The notes beneath the pieces are model-generated. The model did not search any database and was not told the DNA's origin. It saw only the letters and a list, made by a program, of their open reading frames with translations. Made by a program: the position numbers and the translations under genes. From an uncultured Collinsella sp. (lineage in GTDB: Bacteria > Actinomycetota > Coriobacteriia > Coriobacteriales > Coriobacteriaceae), in assembly GCA_947001705.1 (NCBI GenBank), contig CAMQHT010000019.1, forward strand, positions 1 to 41,231: a DNA stretch of 41,231 bases, in the 5' to 3' direction. Position 1 is the stretch's first letter. Each line of letters starts with the position of its first letter. Of the stretch, positions 6,947 through 16,000 are shown piece by piece.

Positions 6947-8212
6947 CTACTCGTCCCAAGAGAGGCTCTTACCAGTCTTCTTTGCCAGCAGCAAGAACAG
7001 ACCGATGATGACGTTGCATGCAATACAGAAGATGAAAACGCCCTGGAAGGAGCCGACAAGCTCGTACACCTTCATCATGACGGGCATGCCAAAGGCGCCG
7101 ACGATATAGCCCACGGAGCAGATGAGCGCGAAGATGCGACCAAAGTCACGGGAGCCAAAGACGTCCATCACCAAAACGGTCAGAGCGGTGCCGGCGATGA
7201 CGTACATGACGTCGTTAACACCGGCAGCAAGAATGCTGAGCGTCGAGTTGCCGCTGCTCATCATGAGCATGACAAAGGAGAGAATCGAGACGGCGAGCCA
7301 GCTCAGAATGGCCTTGGTGCTGCCAAACTTATCGCAGGTGGTACCGACGATCGGATTGAGGAACAGGTCGAACAGCGATGCGGCGGAAACCATGAAACCA
7401 CCCACCATGGGGCTAAAGCCGACCTCGGCGGCATAGGTGGGGAACAGCTGGTTCATGCAGCAAGTAAGCTGAACGAGGCAGAGGAAGCCGATGCAGAAGA
7501 AGAATGCAGGCGACTTAATAGCGCGTGCATAGCTGACGCCACGTGCACCATCCTCGGTCGTCTCCTCGGTCTCGGCGACCGTCTCGCCTTCGACATAGCC
7601 ATATGGCAGCATGCCCTTGTCCTGGGGCTTATAGCGGATAATCAGGATGGAAGCGGGGAGAATGAGCACGGCGGAGACGCCAGCGAGCACCAGATAACCA
7701 GTCCTCCAGCCAGCAGCCTCAATGACAGAGGTGATGACGGGGCTCATGATGAGCATGTAAATCGAGTTCACTGCCCAAGCGAGACCAATTGCCAGGCCGC
7801 CAGATTTTTTGAACCATTGGTCAATAACATCGGACATGGCAACACCGGTAGTGAAGGCGAAGCAAACGCCAATCAAGGCGCCAGCTGCGATGAACATCCA
7901 GACTTCGGTGTAGAAAGCCATGCCTGCACCAGCGGCGAGCAGAATAAGCTCGACGACGGGGAGCCAAAACTTGCCAACAACCTTGGGGATGAGTTTTCCG
8001 ACAAACGGAAGAGCCGCTGCAAGACCAATGAGCGTTGCAGTGAAGTAATACGAGAAGATGGAGTAGTCAAATCCGAACTCCTCGCACACGGGCGCGACGA
8101 AGGAGCCAGCGATTACGCTATAGGAACCGGTCGTACCGGCAGACATGAGGCCGAGCGCGATCACGAGAACCCATGCGTAAACCTTTCTGCTCTTTAACTT
8201 TGCATTTTCCAT
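6947..8212 (-). CDS. MFS transporter (first of two paralogues), guanidino-locus carrier
   Basis: This is a 421-residue major facilitator superfamily protein with about twelve hydrophobic helices and a central hydrophilic loop near residues 195-225 (VEGETVAETEETTEDGARG). It is closely similar to the transporter at 11655-12935; shared blocks include VIALGLMSAGTTG, AFYTEVWMFI and MSDVIDQWF. ATG at 8212 is preferred because AGGAG sits upstream at the right spacing. It is the last gene of a minus-strand operon, 11 nt after the transcarbamylase. A role in uptake or exchange of the substrate or product of the upstream deiminase and transcarbamylase is inferred from position only. The substrate is unknown. 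Confidence 0.85.
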   Translation of the reverse strand: MENAKLKSRKVYAWVLVIALGLMSAGTTGSYSVIAGSFVAPVCEEFGFDYSIFSYYFTATLIGLAAALPFVGKLIPKVVGKFWLPVVELILLAAGAGMAFYTEVWMFIAAGALIGVCFAFTTGVAMSDVIDQWFKKSGGLAIGLAWAVNSIYMLIMSPVITSVIEAAGWRTGYLVLAGVSAVLILPASILIIRYKPQDKGMLPYGYVEGETVAETEETTEDGARGVSYARAIKSPAFFFCIGFLCLVQLTCCMNQLFPTYAAEVGFSPMVGGFMVSAASLFDLFLNPIVGTTCDKFGSTKAILSWLAVSILSFVMLMMSSGNSTLSILAAGVNDVMYVIAGTALTVLVMDVFGSRDFGRIFALICSVGYIVGAFGMPVMMKVYELVGSFQGVFIFCIACNVIIGLFLLLAKKTGKSLSWDE

Positions 8213-8223
8213 TGATACAGCTC

Positions 8224-9288
8224 CTAGAGACCCAGAAGGGCGCACATAACGGCCTTGATGGTGTGCTGACGGTTCTCTGCCTCACGGAAGATGACCGACG
8301 CGTTGGCCTCAAAGCACTCGTCCGCAATCTCAAAGCCCTCGGTGATGATTTCACGATGCAGGTCGTTCTCGCACTGGTCGAGCAACATCTTGCCAACGCG
8401 GTGATTTGCGTTGTGAACAGAGGGGAGCTCGTGCATGCAGAAGATGTCGGGGTTGTTGGTGCGCTTGCACAGCTCACTGGTGACGCGATAGGGGTACAGG
8501 GACTCGGCGTCGCCAAGCCAAGAGTTGTAGTCGTCGGGGTCCAGAACCTCATCGCCGCACTCGGGGTTGATGTAGCGCCACTCCTCGGTAACGATTACGT
8601 CGACACCGTCCAGAGCATCAAGGTCAGAGGTGATGGTGAAGGTCCTGTTGGGCGCGTACTTGGCGTAGCAGGCCTCGACCTCCTCGATCATTTCCTTGCA
8701 CATCTGGTGACGGAGGTCGTCGGGGCCGATAGCGAGGAAGTCCATGTCGAGCATCGCGCACAGACGGCCATACCACACGGGGGCGCCGGCGCAGTTGCCA
8801 ACGAAGGCCATCTTCTTGCCACGGCTCGTGCGCAGGCCACCCCACTGCTCCTCCATCGTGAGAGCGTCAGCGAGCATCTGGGTCGGGTGATCGCCGAGGG
8901 TGAGGGCATTGATGACTGGAATATCGACCAAGTCGGCGACATCATAGAGGAACTGCTCGTCCTTTTGTGCACGATAGACAATGAGATCATACATGCCGTT
9001 GAAGACGCGCATGGCATCCTCGATGGTCTCGCAATCACCCATGTGGGAGTTGGTCAGATAGGTGAAGCCCATGCCCAGGTCGTTGCAAGAGGTCTCAAAG
9101 GCGCAGCGAGTGCGGGTCGAGCCCCACTCAAAGTTGGCGAGAACGTTCTTGCCGGGGAAGTAACGCTGGTCGACACCGGACTTTTTCTGGGCCTTGAGGT
9201 TCCAGGCAAGATCGATGAGGTAACGGAAATCCTCAGAGGAAAGATCGTGGATGTTGAGGTAGTCGCGACCGCGAAGGCTGTTATTCAT
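8224..9288 (-). CDS. Aspartate/ornithine carbamoyltransferase-family enzyme with atypical substrate motif
   Basis: This 354-residue transcarbamylase keeps the carbamoyl-phosphate motifs STRTR (residues 57-61) and HPTQ (134-137), and the C-terminal REAENRQHTIKAVM. In ornithine and putrescine transcarbamylases the amino-substrate motif is HCLP. Here the equivalent is MHELP (285-289), with Glu287 in place of Cys. The second-domain nucleotide-like motif is also changed (GNCAGAPVW for the usual VGDxxNNV). It is probably a catabolic transcarbamylase acting on the ureido product of the upstream deiminase, by analogy with putrescine carbamoyltransferase in the agmatine deiminase pathway, but the true substrate is uncertain. 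AAAGGAA precedes the ATG. No carbamate kinase is encoded nearby. Confidence 0.8.
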   Translation of the reverse strand: MNNSLRGRDYLNIHDLSSEDFRYLIDLAWNLKAQKKSGVDQRYFPGKNVLANFEWGSTRTRCAFETSCNDLGMGFTYLTNSHMGDCETIEDAMRVFNGMYDLIVYRAQKDEQFLYDVADLVDIPVINALTLGDHPTQMLADALTMEEQWGGLRTSRGKKMAFVGNCAGAPVWYGRLCAMLDMDFLAIGPDDLRHQMCKEMIEEVEACYAKYAPNRTFTITSDLDALDGVDVIVTEEWRYINPECGDEVLDPDDYNSWLGDAESLYPYRVTSELCKRTNNPDIFCMHELPSVHNANHRVGKMLLDQCENDLHREIITEGFEIADECFEANASVIFREAENRQHTIKAVMCALLGL

Positions 9289-9332
9289 GCCTATTTCCTT
9301 TCAATTGTTTGATGGGTAAGTGTCGAATGTGC

Positions 9333-9362
9333 CCCCGAGGGAAACACGGATATCCCTCGGGG
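9333..9362. other. Intercistronic hairpin between deiminase and transcarbamylase genes
   Basis: CCCCGAGGGA (9333-9342) and TCCCTCGGGG (9353-9362) form a perfect 10-bp stem with a 10-nt loop in the 121-nt gap within the operon. There is no T-run, so RNA processing, mRNA stabilisation or partial attenuation is more likely than simple termination. Confidence 0.65.
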
Positions 9363-9409
9363 ACTGTAACTGTGGCGCTTTGATCAGGCAGCGCAAGTTT
9401 AAGAACTTG

Positions 9410-10648
9410 CTAGCAGCTGGCGGCCACGTCCTTGGTCCAGCAGCGCACGCCGCCGCCGGACAGGTTAAGCGCGAGAGAGTCGATCATGATGACCTTGCGA
9501 TCGGGGAAGCAGCTCTCAAGAACCGCCTTGGCCTGCTCATCCTTCTCCTTCACGACTTCGCTCATGCCTTCGTGGTAATAACGCTGGCCAAGAACGACGC
9601 CGTTGCAGATGAGGAAGTTGCAGTAGCTTGCTGCGGCATAAAAGTGAACGGGGCCTTCGGGCCAAGGGGTGCCATCCATGAACTTGCCGCCCATTTCGTC
9701 AATGAAGCTCTTATACAGCTCGTAGTCCTCATCGCCGGGGGCGATGACAACCTCGATCGGCTCGGCAGTGGGCATGCGGACGATTTCGAAGGGCTTGCCC
9801 TCCCAGTCCGTCTCGGCGCGCAGGATCTCGTAGGCGGCGTCGATGCGACGACGCGACTCCGCACCCGCCTTGCTCGAGGCGGCCTCCTCATCGGATACCT
9901 CGGCAAGAAGAATCTTGTTCGGGGTGATAAAGCGGCACATCTCATCGATGTGGGCGGCGAAGCTCATGCCGAAGACAGGAGTTCCATCTTCCTTCTCGTC
10001 GAGGATGCCCAGCCGATAGTCGTCGTCCTCAAGCATAGGCTGCGGCAGCCATATAACCTTGTTGAGGTTGTAGATACGCTTGTACTCGGCCTCCACTTCC
10101 TCCTTTGAGAACTCGGGGTTGCGCTTGCGACATTCCGTGTCCTCGATGGCGATCAGGGTGCCGTGACCGTCAAACTCGCGGTCGCCGCCCTCCGAAACCA
10201 TTTCGGAATTGACGATATCGAAGCACCCGAGCGCAACCGCCATGTGAACAGCCGCCCTGCGTGCGGACTGGCACTCTGGGGAGTTCTTGTCCCACACGCC
10301 GTAATAGGTCCAAGCGGGGTTGACCATATAGGAATGGCCTTCGTCGTCGACCATGATGCTGGGGCCGTTGTCGCGAACGTAGAAGTTGGAGTCTTCGAAC
10401 TGCGTAATCTGGATACGGTCGAGATCCACCCCTTCCTCTTTAAGGCGCGAGCAGGCTTCCTCGTAGGAGCCGGGGGTGCCACAGTTGAGGTTGACCGTAA
10501 CGTCGCCGTACTCAAGCAAAGCTTTAATTACGTCAACGCAGGGCTGGCGATTATCGAAGCCCTCTGCGCGAATGTAATCGGGAAGCCATGTCACATAGAC
10601 GTTGGAGCGCTTCTCAAACTCGCCCGGCATACGATAGTTCTCGTACAT
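9410..10648 (-). CDS. Agmatine deiminase-like (PAD_porph family) guanidino-group hydrolase
   Basis: This 412-residue enzyme has the agmatine/peptidylarginine deiminase layout. RDNGPS (92-97) carries Asp93. EGGDREFDGHGT follows near 153-164, HIDE (233-236) holds the catalytic His and Asp, and GGGVRC places the nucleophile at Cys403. Family members hydrolyse a guanidino group to a ureido group plus ammonia, as in agmatine to N-carbamoylputrescine. The N-terminus reads MPGEFEKRSNVYVTWLP, where agmatine deiminases usually have a WP motif, and the protein is fairly divergent, so another guanidino substrate is possible. ATG at 10648 has GGAAGGA upstream; the frame extends further but lacks family similarity. 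It is first in an operon with a transcarbamylase and an MFS carrier, divergent from a TetR gene. Confidence 0.8.
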   Translation of the reverse strand: MYENYRMPGEFEKRSNVYVTWLPDYIRAEGFDNRQPCVDVIKALLEYGDVTVNLNCGTPGSYEEACSRLKEEGVDLDRIQITQFEDSNFYVRDNGPSIMVDDEGHSYMVNPAWTYYGVWDKNSPECQSARRAAVHMAVALGCFDIVNSEMVSEGGDREFDGHGTLIAIEDTECRKRNPEFSKEEVEAEYKRIYNLNKVIWLPQPMLEDDDYRLGILDEKEDGTPVFGMSFAAHIDEMCRFITPNKILLAEVSDEEAASSKAGAESRRRIDAAYEILRAETDWEGKPFEIVRMPTAEPIEVVIAPGDEDYELYKSFIDEMGGKFMDGTPWPEGPVHFYAAASYCNFLICNGVVLGQRYYHEGMSEVVKEKDEQAKAVLESCFPDRKVIMIDSLALNLSGGGVRCWTKDVAASC

Positions 10649-10728
10649 GGTTGGTCCTTCCGTCGGGTTTCCCGCAATGCTGTCCGGCCGCGACGATAGC
10701 GGGGTTACACCAGCTATAGTACTACTAT

Positions 10729-10787
10729 ACCTACCGTTCGGTAGGTGATTTTGTATAATTGCCATTCGCCTGTCGATACCTACCGTT
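10729..10787. promoter_or_regulatory. Probable TetR operator: palindrome plus second half-site
   Basis: ACCTACCG-TT-CGGTAGGT (10729-10746) is a perfect palindrome in the divergent region between the deiminase operon and the tetR gene. ACCTACCGTT recurs at 10778-10787 as a half-site. A TATAAT hexamer at 10754-10759 on the plus strand lies between them and may serve tetR. A related site precedes the second transporter gene at about 12963-12984. Binding of the adjacent TetR protein is inferred. Confidence 0.7.
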
Positions 10788-10887
10788 CACCGTTTATAGT
10801 GGTCGTGTTTGGACACGAATTGATGTTCCGTTGCCATTCTTAATAATGTTGGCAATGCGGAAGTGATTTGCAATGGAGAAGTGAAGC

Positions 10888-11451
10888 GTGAGCACAAAGG
10901 GAAAAATATTGGACGCAATGTATGATCTTGTGGCAGAAGTCGGTTACGACAAGGCGTCCATTGGAAAAATCTGCGACCGTGTCGGCATATCCAAGCCATC
11001 GGTGTACTACTACTTTCCCTCTAAAGAGGATATTTTCACCACGCTCTTAGATAGTATGTTTCCGACTATCGACTATCAGCGCGACTACTCGCTAATAGTC
11101 GATAGGGACGGATTCAAGGCGGCGCTTATCGAGCTCGGCAATTCGGTTATAGGTGGCTATCGTAGTGATGAAAAGCGCCGTCGCGTGCTGGCCGAGGTCA
11201 GTATTCAGGCAAATCGAATCCCTGCAGTTCAGGAACGTCAGGCAACGGCGATCAACCGAACTATGCACGCGCTTAAAGACATCCTTCTCCATGGCCTAGA
11301 AATTGGCGCGTTTTCCGATGAAACAGACGTCATGCTGTACGTGCAGATTCTTTACACCGTACTTGAGGGAGCGAGCAATACCGTTGCCCAAGATGAAGAC
11401 ATCGATGAAAAGGCTGTTTGGGCAGGGGTCGTCGAACTCATGTTTAAATAG
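10888..11451 (+). CDS. TetR/AcrR-family transcriptional regulator of the deiminase/transporter locus
   Basis: This 187-residue regulator has an N-terminal TetR helix-turn-helix (residues about 5-50): ILDAMYDLVAEVGYDKAS, then ICDRVGISKPSVYYYFPSKEDIF. The C-terminal helical ligand-binding domain is variable, as usual. The start is GTG, with GGAG nine nt upstream; an ATG is not available at a sensible distance. It is divergent from the deiminase operon and convergent with the second MFS gene, and palindromes of one sequence type sit before both. The simplest model is that it represses both units and is relieved by a guanidino compound or derivative; this is inference. Confidence 0.85.
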   Translation: MSTKGKILDAMYDLVAEVGYDKASIGKICDRVGISKPSVYYYFPSKEDIFTTLLDSMFPTIDYQRDYSLIVDRDGFKAALIELGNSVIGGYRSDEKRRRVLAEVSIQANRIPAVQERQATAINRTMHALKDILLHGLEIGAFSDETDVMLYVQILYTVLEGASNTVAQDEDIDEKAVWAGVVELMFK

Positions 11452-11557
11452 GCGCGTAATAACAGAAGCACCTTGGCAAGCGCGATGCGACGACTTCCGG
11501 GGTCGCGGAATGGTTCGAAACCCGTGTTCGCGATGATTGCAAAAAGTTGTTGAATAG

Positions 11558-11600
11558 AAATTGGGGCCGATTCCAGCTATGTTGGAATCGGCCCCAATTT
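11558..11600. terminator. Strong bidirectional terminator between tetR and the second MFS gene
   Basis: Arms 11558-11575 and 11583-11600 pair perfectly over 18 bp (AAATTGGGGCCGATTCCA) with a 7-nt loop. A/T-rich ends on both sides supply a U-tract for either strand. It sits between two convergent genes. Confidence 0.9.
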
Positions 11601-11654
11601 CGTTGTAACTTGCAGAGACAAATGACAGGGCTGAAGGGCAGTTCGTTGGTCAGG

Positions 11655-12935
11655 TTATTTCGCGGTAGTCTTATTGAGGAGACCGGAAACTAAAGCAAAT
11701 GTCGCAATCAGAAGGTTGCAGATGATACAGAAGACAAATACTCCTTGGAAAGACCCTGCCATACCGTAAACCTTCATCATGACTGGCATTCCGAAAGCTC
11801 CGACAACATAGCCCGCTGAGCAAATAATCGAATAGATCCTTCCAAAATCGCGTGATCCGAAGAGCGAGAGGAGAATCATCGGCATTGCAGTTCCAACGAT
11901 GGCGAACATGACGTCGTTTACGCCGGCTGCGATAATGGAAACGGTCTCGTTGCTTCCGCCAAAGATGAGAAGCAGGAATGAAAGAATGCTGGCTCCCGTC
12001 CATGCGACCGTTGCTTTAATAGCACCGAGCTTGTCGCATGTTTTGCCTACGAAGGGATTTAGGAAAATATCGGAGAGCGAAGCCGCCGAAACCATTAGGC
12101 TTCCCACGATGGGATTGAAGCCGACCTCGCTTGCATAGGTCGGGAACAGCTGGTTCATGCAGCAGGTGAGTTGCGCCACGCAGAGCAGAAGGGCGCAGAG
12201 AATAAAAGACGGCGTTTTCGCGGCATCGCGGAGCGCCATGCCCGAAGGGGCATCTTCCTTTTCATCGGTGCTGCAGCTCTCATGGGTTTCTGAGATGGTC
12301 TCCCCGTACGGAAGCATATTGCGATCAGAGGGCTTAAGGCGAATGATAAATGCGCTTGTGGGCAATATCATGGCTGCAGAAACGGCCGCAAGTACGATGT
12401 AACCCGTACGCCAGCCTTGCTGCTCGATGACCAGTGTAATGATAGGACTCAATAGCAGCGTGCAGAGAGAATTAACGCCCCACGCAAGGCCGATGGCAAG
12501 ACCAGACGATTTACTGAACCATTGGTCAATGACATCGGACATGCAGACACCCGTTGTGAACGAAAAGCAGATGCCGATCACTGCGGCGGAGACGATGAAC
12601 ATCCAGACCTCGGTATAGAACGCCATTGCGGCGCCGGCGGCAATAAGGACGAGTTCAACGCAAATATGCCATGGTTTGCCGATTACTTTTGGAATGAAAC
12701 GACTCAAAAGTGGAAGCCCAAGCGCAAGGCCAAGAAGAATCGCGGTGAAATAGAAAGAGAAAGAAGTGTAGTCAAAGCCCAGGTCTTCACATACAGGAGC
12801 GATGAATGAGCCGGCAATGATGCTGTAGGTGCCGGTTGTTCCCGCAGACATTAAACCGAGCGCAATAACGACAATCCAAGCAAATGCGCCGCTCTCACGG
12901 GGGCGGTCCTTTTCGGCTGGTGCGATGAGAGTCAT
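11655..12935 (-). CDS. MFS transporter (second paralogue)
   Basis: This 426-residue, roughly twelve-helix MFS carrier is strongly similar along its whole length to the transporter at 6947-8212, with the same VIALGLMSAGTTG, AFYTEVWMFI, MSDVIDQWF and NDVM(Y/F)(V/A)I blocks. The central loop differs (SETHESCSTDEKEDAPSG). ATG at 12935 is selected because ACGGAG lies upstream; the longer frame has no family similarity. It is a single-gene unit with a TetR-type palindrome in its promoter region, and it is convergent with tetR. Its codon use looks visibly more A/T-tolerant than that of the first paralogue. It may carry a related substrate or work as the exchanger for the opposite partner; neither is shown. 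Confidence 0.85.
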   Translation of the reverse strand: MTLIAPAEKDRPRESGAFAWIVVIALGLMSAGTTGTYSIIAGSFIAPVCEDLGFDYTSFSFYFTAILLGLALGLPLLSRFIPKVIGKPWHICVELVLIAAGAAMAFYTEVWMFIVSAAVIGICFSFTTGVCMSDVIDQWFSKSSGLAIGLAWGVNSLCTLLLSPIITLVIEQQGWRTGYIVLAAVSAAMILPTSAFIIRLKPSDRNMLPYGETISETHESCSTDEKEDAPSGMALRDAAKTPSFILCALLLCVAQLTCCMNQLFPTYASEVGFNPIVGSLMVSAASLSDIFLNPFVGKTCDKLGAIKATVAWTGASILSFLLLIFGGSNETVSIIAAGVNDVMFAIVGTAMPMILLSLFGSRDFGRIYSIICSAGYVVGAFGMPVMMKVYGMAGSFQGVFVFCIICNLLIATFALVSGLLNKTTAK

Positions 12936-12962
12936 GGTTACTCCGTTTCTATCGGCAATGCA

Positions 12963-12984
12963 ACCTATATGCCTACCGATAGGT
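12963..12984. promoter_or_regulatory. TetR-operator-like inverted repeat upstream of the second MFS gene
   Basis: ACCTAT (12963-12968) and ATAGGT (12979-12984) form an inverted repeat enclosing GCCTACCGATAGG, which resembles the palindrome at 10729-10746. It lies 28 nt upstream of the start codon, next to A/T-rich sequence suited to a promoter. A further half-site, CCGAACGGTA, occurs at 13043-13052. Confidence 0.55.
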
Positions 12985-13064
12985 ATATAAAGAGGAAGAT
13001 TCTCCGTCAAGTGTTAAGCGGGGAGCGGGGGCCCTTAACGTGCCGAACGGTAATTGGGCCCCCA

Positions 13065-13095
13065 ATGTGACAAAGGGATTGTCCCTTTGTCACAT
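13065..13095. repeat. Dispersed 31-bp palindrome, family A copy 5
   Basis: The arms ATGTGACAAAGGGAT and GTCCCTTTGTCACAT surround a central T with one mismatch. The last base is the first base of the stop codon of the minus-strand ABC transporter gene, so the element abuts the coding end exactly. Confidence 0.88.
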
Positions 13096-16000
13096 TATTC
13101 GGAACGTAGGGCCTCCACGGGGTCTTTCTTGGATGCGCTGCGGGCCGGCAGCAGGCCGGCGACGACCGTCAGCAGCACCGATATCGCAATGAGCGCCAGC
13201 GCATCCCGCACGGGCAGGCTCATCAGGTTGGGCACCTGCTTGGCCGCAAGCGCCCAGGCATTAACCGGAAAGCTCACGGCCACCACGACGACAATGGCAA
13301 AGACGCCGGCAATGAGGCCTTCGATAAAGGTCTCGGCATTAAATACGTTTGCCACGTTGCGCTTTGACGCGCCGATCGCGCGCAGGATGCCAATCTCCTT
13401 TTTGCGCTCCAGCACGCTGATGTAGGTGATGATGCCGATCATGATGGAGCTCACCACCAAACTGATACTCACGAATGCGATGAGCACCAAGCTGATAGTA
13501 TTCACGATGTCGGTCACCGAGCCCATGATGATGCCCATGTAGTCGGTATACGAGATTGCCTGCTCATCGTGGCCAGCAGCTTTGACCTGCTTGTTGTACG
13601 CATCGATGTAATCGAGCACGCGCTCCTTGGCCTCAAAGTCGCGCGGGAAAATCTTGACCGAAATGGGGTCCGCCTCGTCCGCATAGCCCAACGTGGTCAG
13701 ATTGTTGTCGTAGGTGAGCTTCGACGCCTTGGCATAGCTCATCATGAGCGAGCTCAGGTCCTCGGCGTCCATGTTGAAGTGGATGGCACGAGCAAAGGCG
13801 CCCGCATCCACGCGCATGGCGCTCGCCAGGTTGGCAAAACTCGAAGACATCTGCGTCGCCATTTGGTCCATGAACCCTGCCGCACCCGCCTTGAGCTGGG
13901 TTGATACCGTCGTCGCAATCTGCTCGCTGACCGCCTTCATCACCTGATCCATAGACTGCTGCAAATACGGAGCCAGCTGCTTTTGCACATAGTCGCCCAT
14001 CACCTGCTGCAGACGCTCGGCCAAGGCATCGCCGCCCAACGCCTTGAGCTGAGCCAGGCATTGCTGGGCTGCGGCATCATTCTCAAGATACGCCGAGAAT
14101 GCGGCAGCAAGCTTTGACGCGTCCTTAAGATCTTCGGGCGACAGCGCCTTAAACTGATCAGACTGCAGAAAGCCCTCAAACAGCTGGTTGGCAAGCGTTC
14201 CTACCTGCTGCATCTGCTCGGGCGTGAGTTCCAGACCGTCAAAGATGCCCGAGAAATCTGGGGCCGGCGCTTTGGCCATGATGTCGCTGAAGTCGATGTC
14301 CTTCCCAACGCCCGAAAGGTCAAGGTCCAGCCCGGACAAGTCGATACCAGAAAGGTCTATACCGCCGGCCGCACCCGAGAGCGCCGACGTATCGAACGAG
14401 AACGCACTCTTCAGCGCCGCTTCGTCCACACCGAACATGCTGCCCAAATCCACGCCCTGTTTGGCCTCGCCTTGCAGTTCATCGAAAGACTTGCCCGTAA
14501 AGACATCCGTCTCGGGGTGGGCAAGCTGCTCCTGCACGATTTGCGAATCGGCAGCACGCTCCATAAGCTGGCGAGTCAGCGCATGCGTATAGGCAATGCC
14601 CGGGGACAATGCGCTCGCGTTTGCCGCCTCGTTGGGTCGCACCACGCCCACAATGCGCACGTCAATACCGTCGGCAACCTTGGCTTTCATAAAGTCGGCG
14701 TCGCCAGACATGTCAGTCCACATGCCGGTCTCTTCGTTTTTGCGATAGGCATCGGCCGGCGACAACACCTTAAACGTCGTGGACAGTGCATCGTCGTAGG
14801 TAAAGTCGCTGCCGGTCTTGGGCGTCTTGACCTTGCCGTCGGCCGTCATGGCACTGTTAACCAGGTCGTTGAGCTCATCGATATCCAGCGCGCCGATGCT
14901 GTAGAGCGTGTAGTCGCCCACCGTTCCGCGGCTCGAAAGCACCATCACGGCCTCGTTGGCGGACGTAGGCCAATGGCCGGCAACGACATCGTACTGGCTG
15001 TCGAGCAGGCTCTGGTCGTCAATCATCTCGTTAAAGACCGACGTTCCCATGGAATCCATGCTCACCGTTGCCGCCGAGCTCGCGCCTCCGCTCATGGCCT
15101 CGGTCATAGCGTTGGGAACAAGGCGAACGGGCTTCTCGTCGCCCTTACTCGAACGATAGACAACCGGCGTCACGCCGTAACCATACTGAATAGCGTTGAC
15201 CTCTTTGTCGATACCGTTGCCGCCGTCGTCAAGCCATGCCTTAAAGCTCGTCATATCGTTAGATTTAACACTTGCGAACATGTCCTTTACGGCCGTGACC
15301 ACAGGGATCTTATCGGTCCCCTGAGCCTTGCCGCCGGTAGCGCCATCGGACGAGTCCTCGCCCTTGGACGCCTCCTCATCCGTGCCCCCCTGTCCGCCCA
15401 TCATAGACGACAGGTCGTAATCTTGTTTGGAAATCGTAAGCGGGTAGCTTGAGAGCGTGTCCTCCTCGACCTTTTTGATGTAGCCGTTTACGCCGTTGGA
15501 GAGCGCCAGAATCGCCGCGATGCCAATAATGCCAATCGAACCTGCAAAGGCAGTCATGGCCGTACGGCCCTTCTTGGTCATGAGGTTTCGGGCAGAAAGC
15601 CCCAGCGCCGTCATAAAGCTCATCGAGGTTTTGCGCGTGGGTTTTGCCTCGCGATGTGCGACCGTGGCCACATCAAAGGGGTCGGAATCGTCGGTGACCT
15701 TGCCGTCCGCCAGGCTGACGATGCGCGTGGCGTACTGGTACGCCAGCTCGGGATTGTGCGTGACCATGATGACCAGACGATCGCGCGCAACGTCCTTGAG
15801 CAAATCCATAACCTGCACGGACGTCGTTGAATCCAAGGCGCCGGTCGGCTCGTCAGCCAGCACAATCTCGGGGTCGTTGATCAAGGCGCGGGCAATGGCC
15901 ACGCGCTGCATCTGCCCGCCCGAAAGCTGGTTCGGGCGTTTGTCAACGTGCTCGCCCAGACCAACCGTCTCGAGCGCCTTACGCGCACGCTGGCGGCGCT

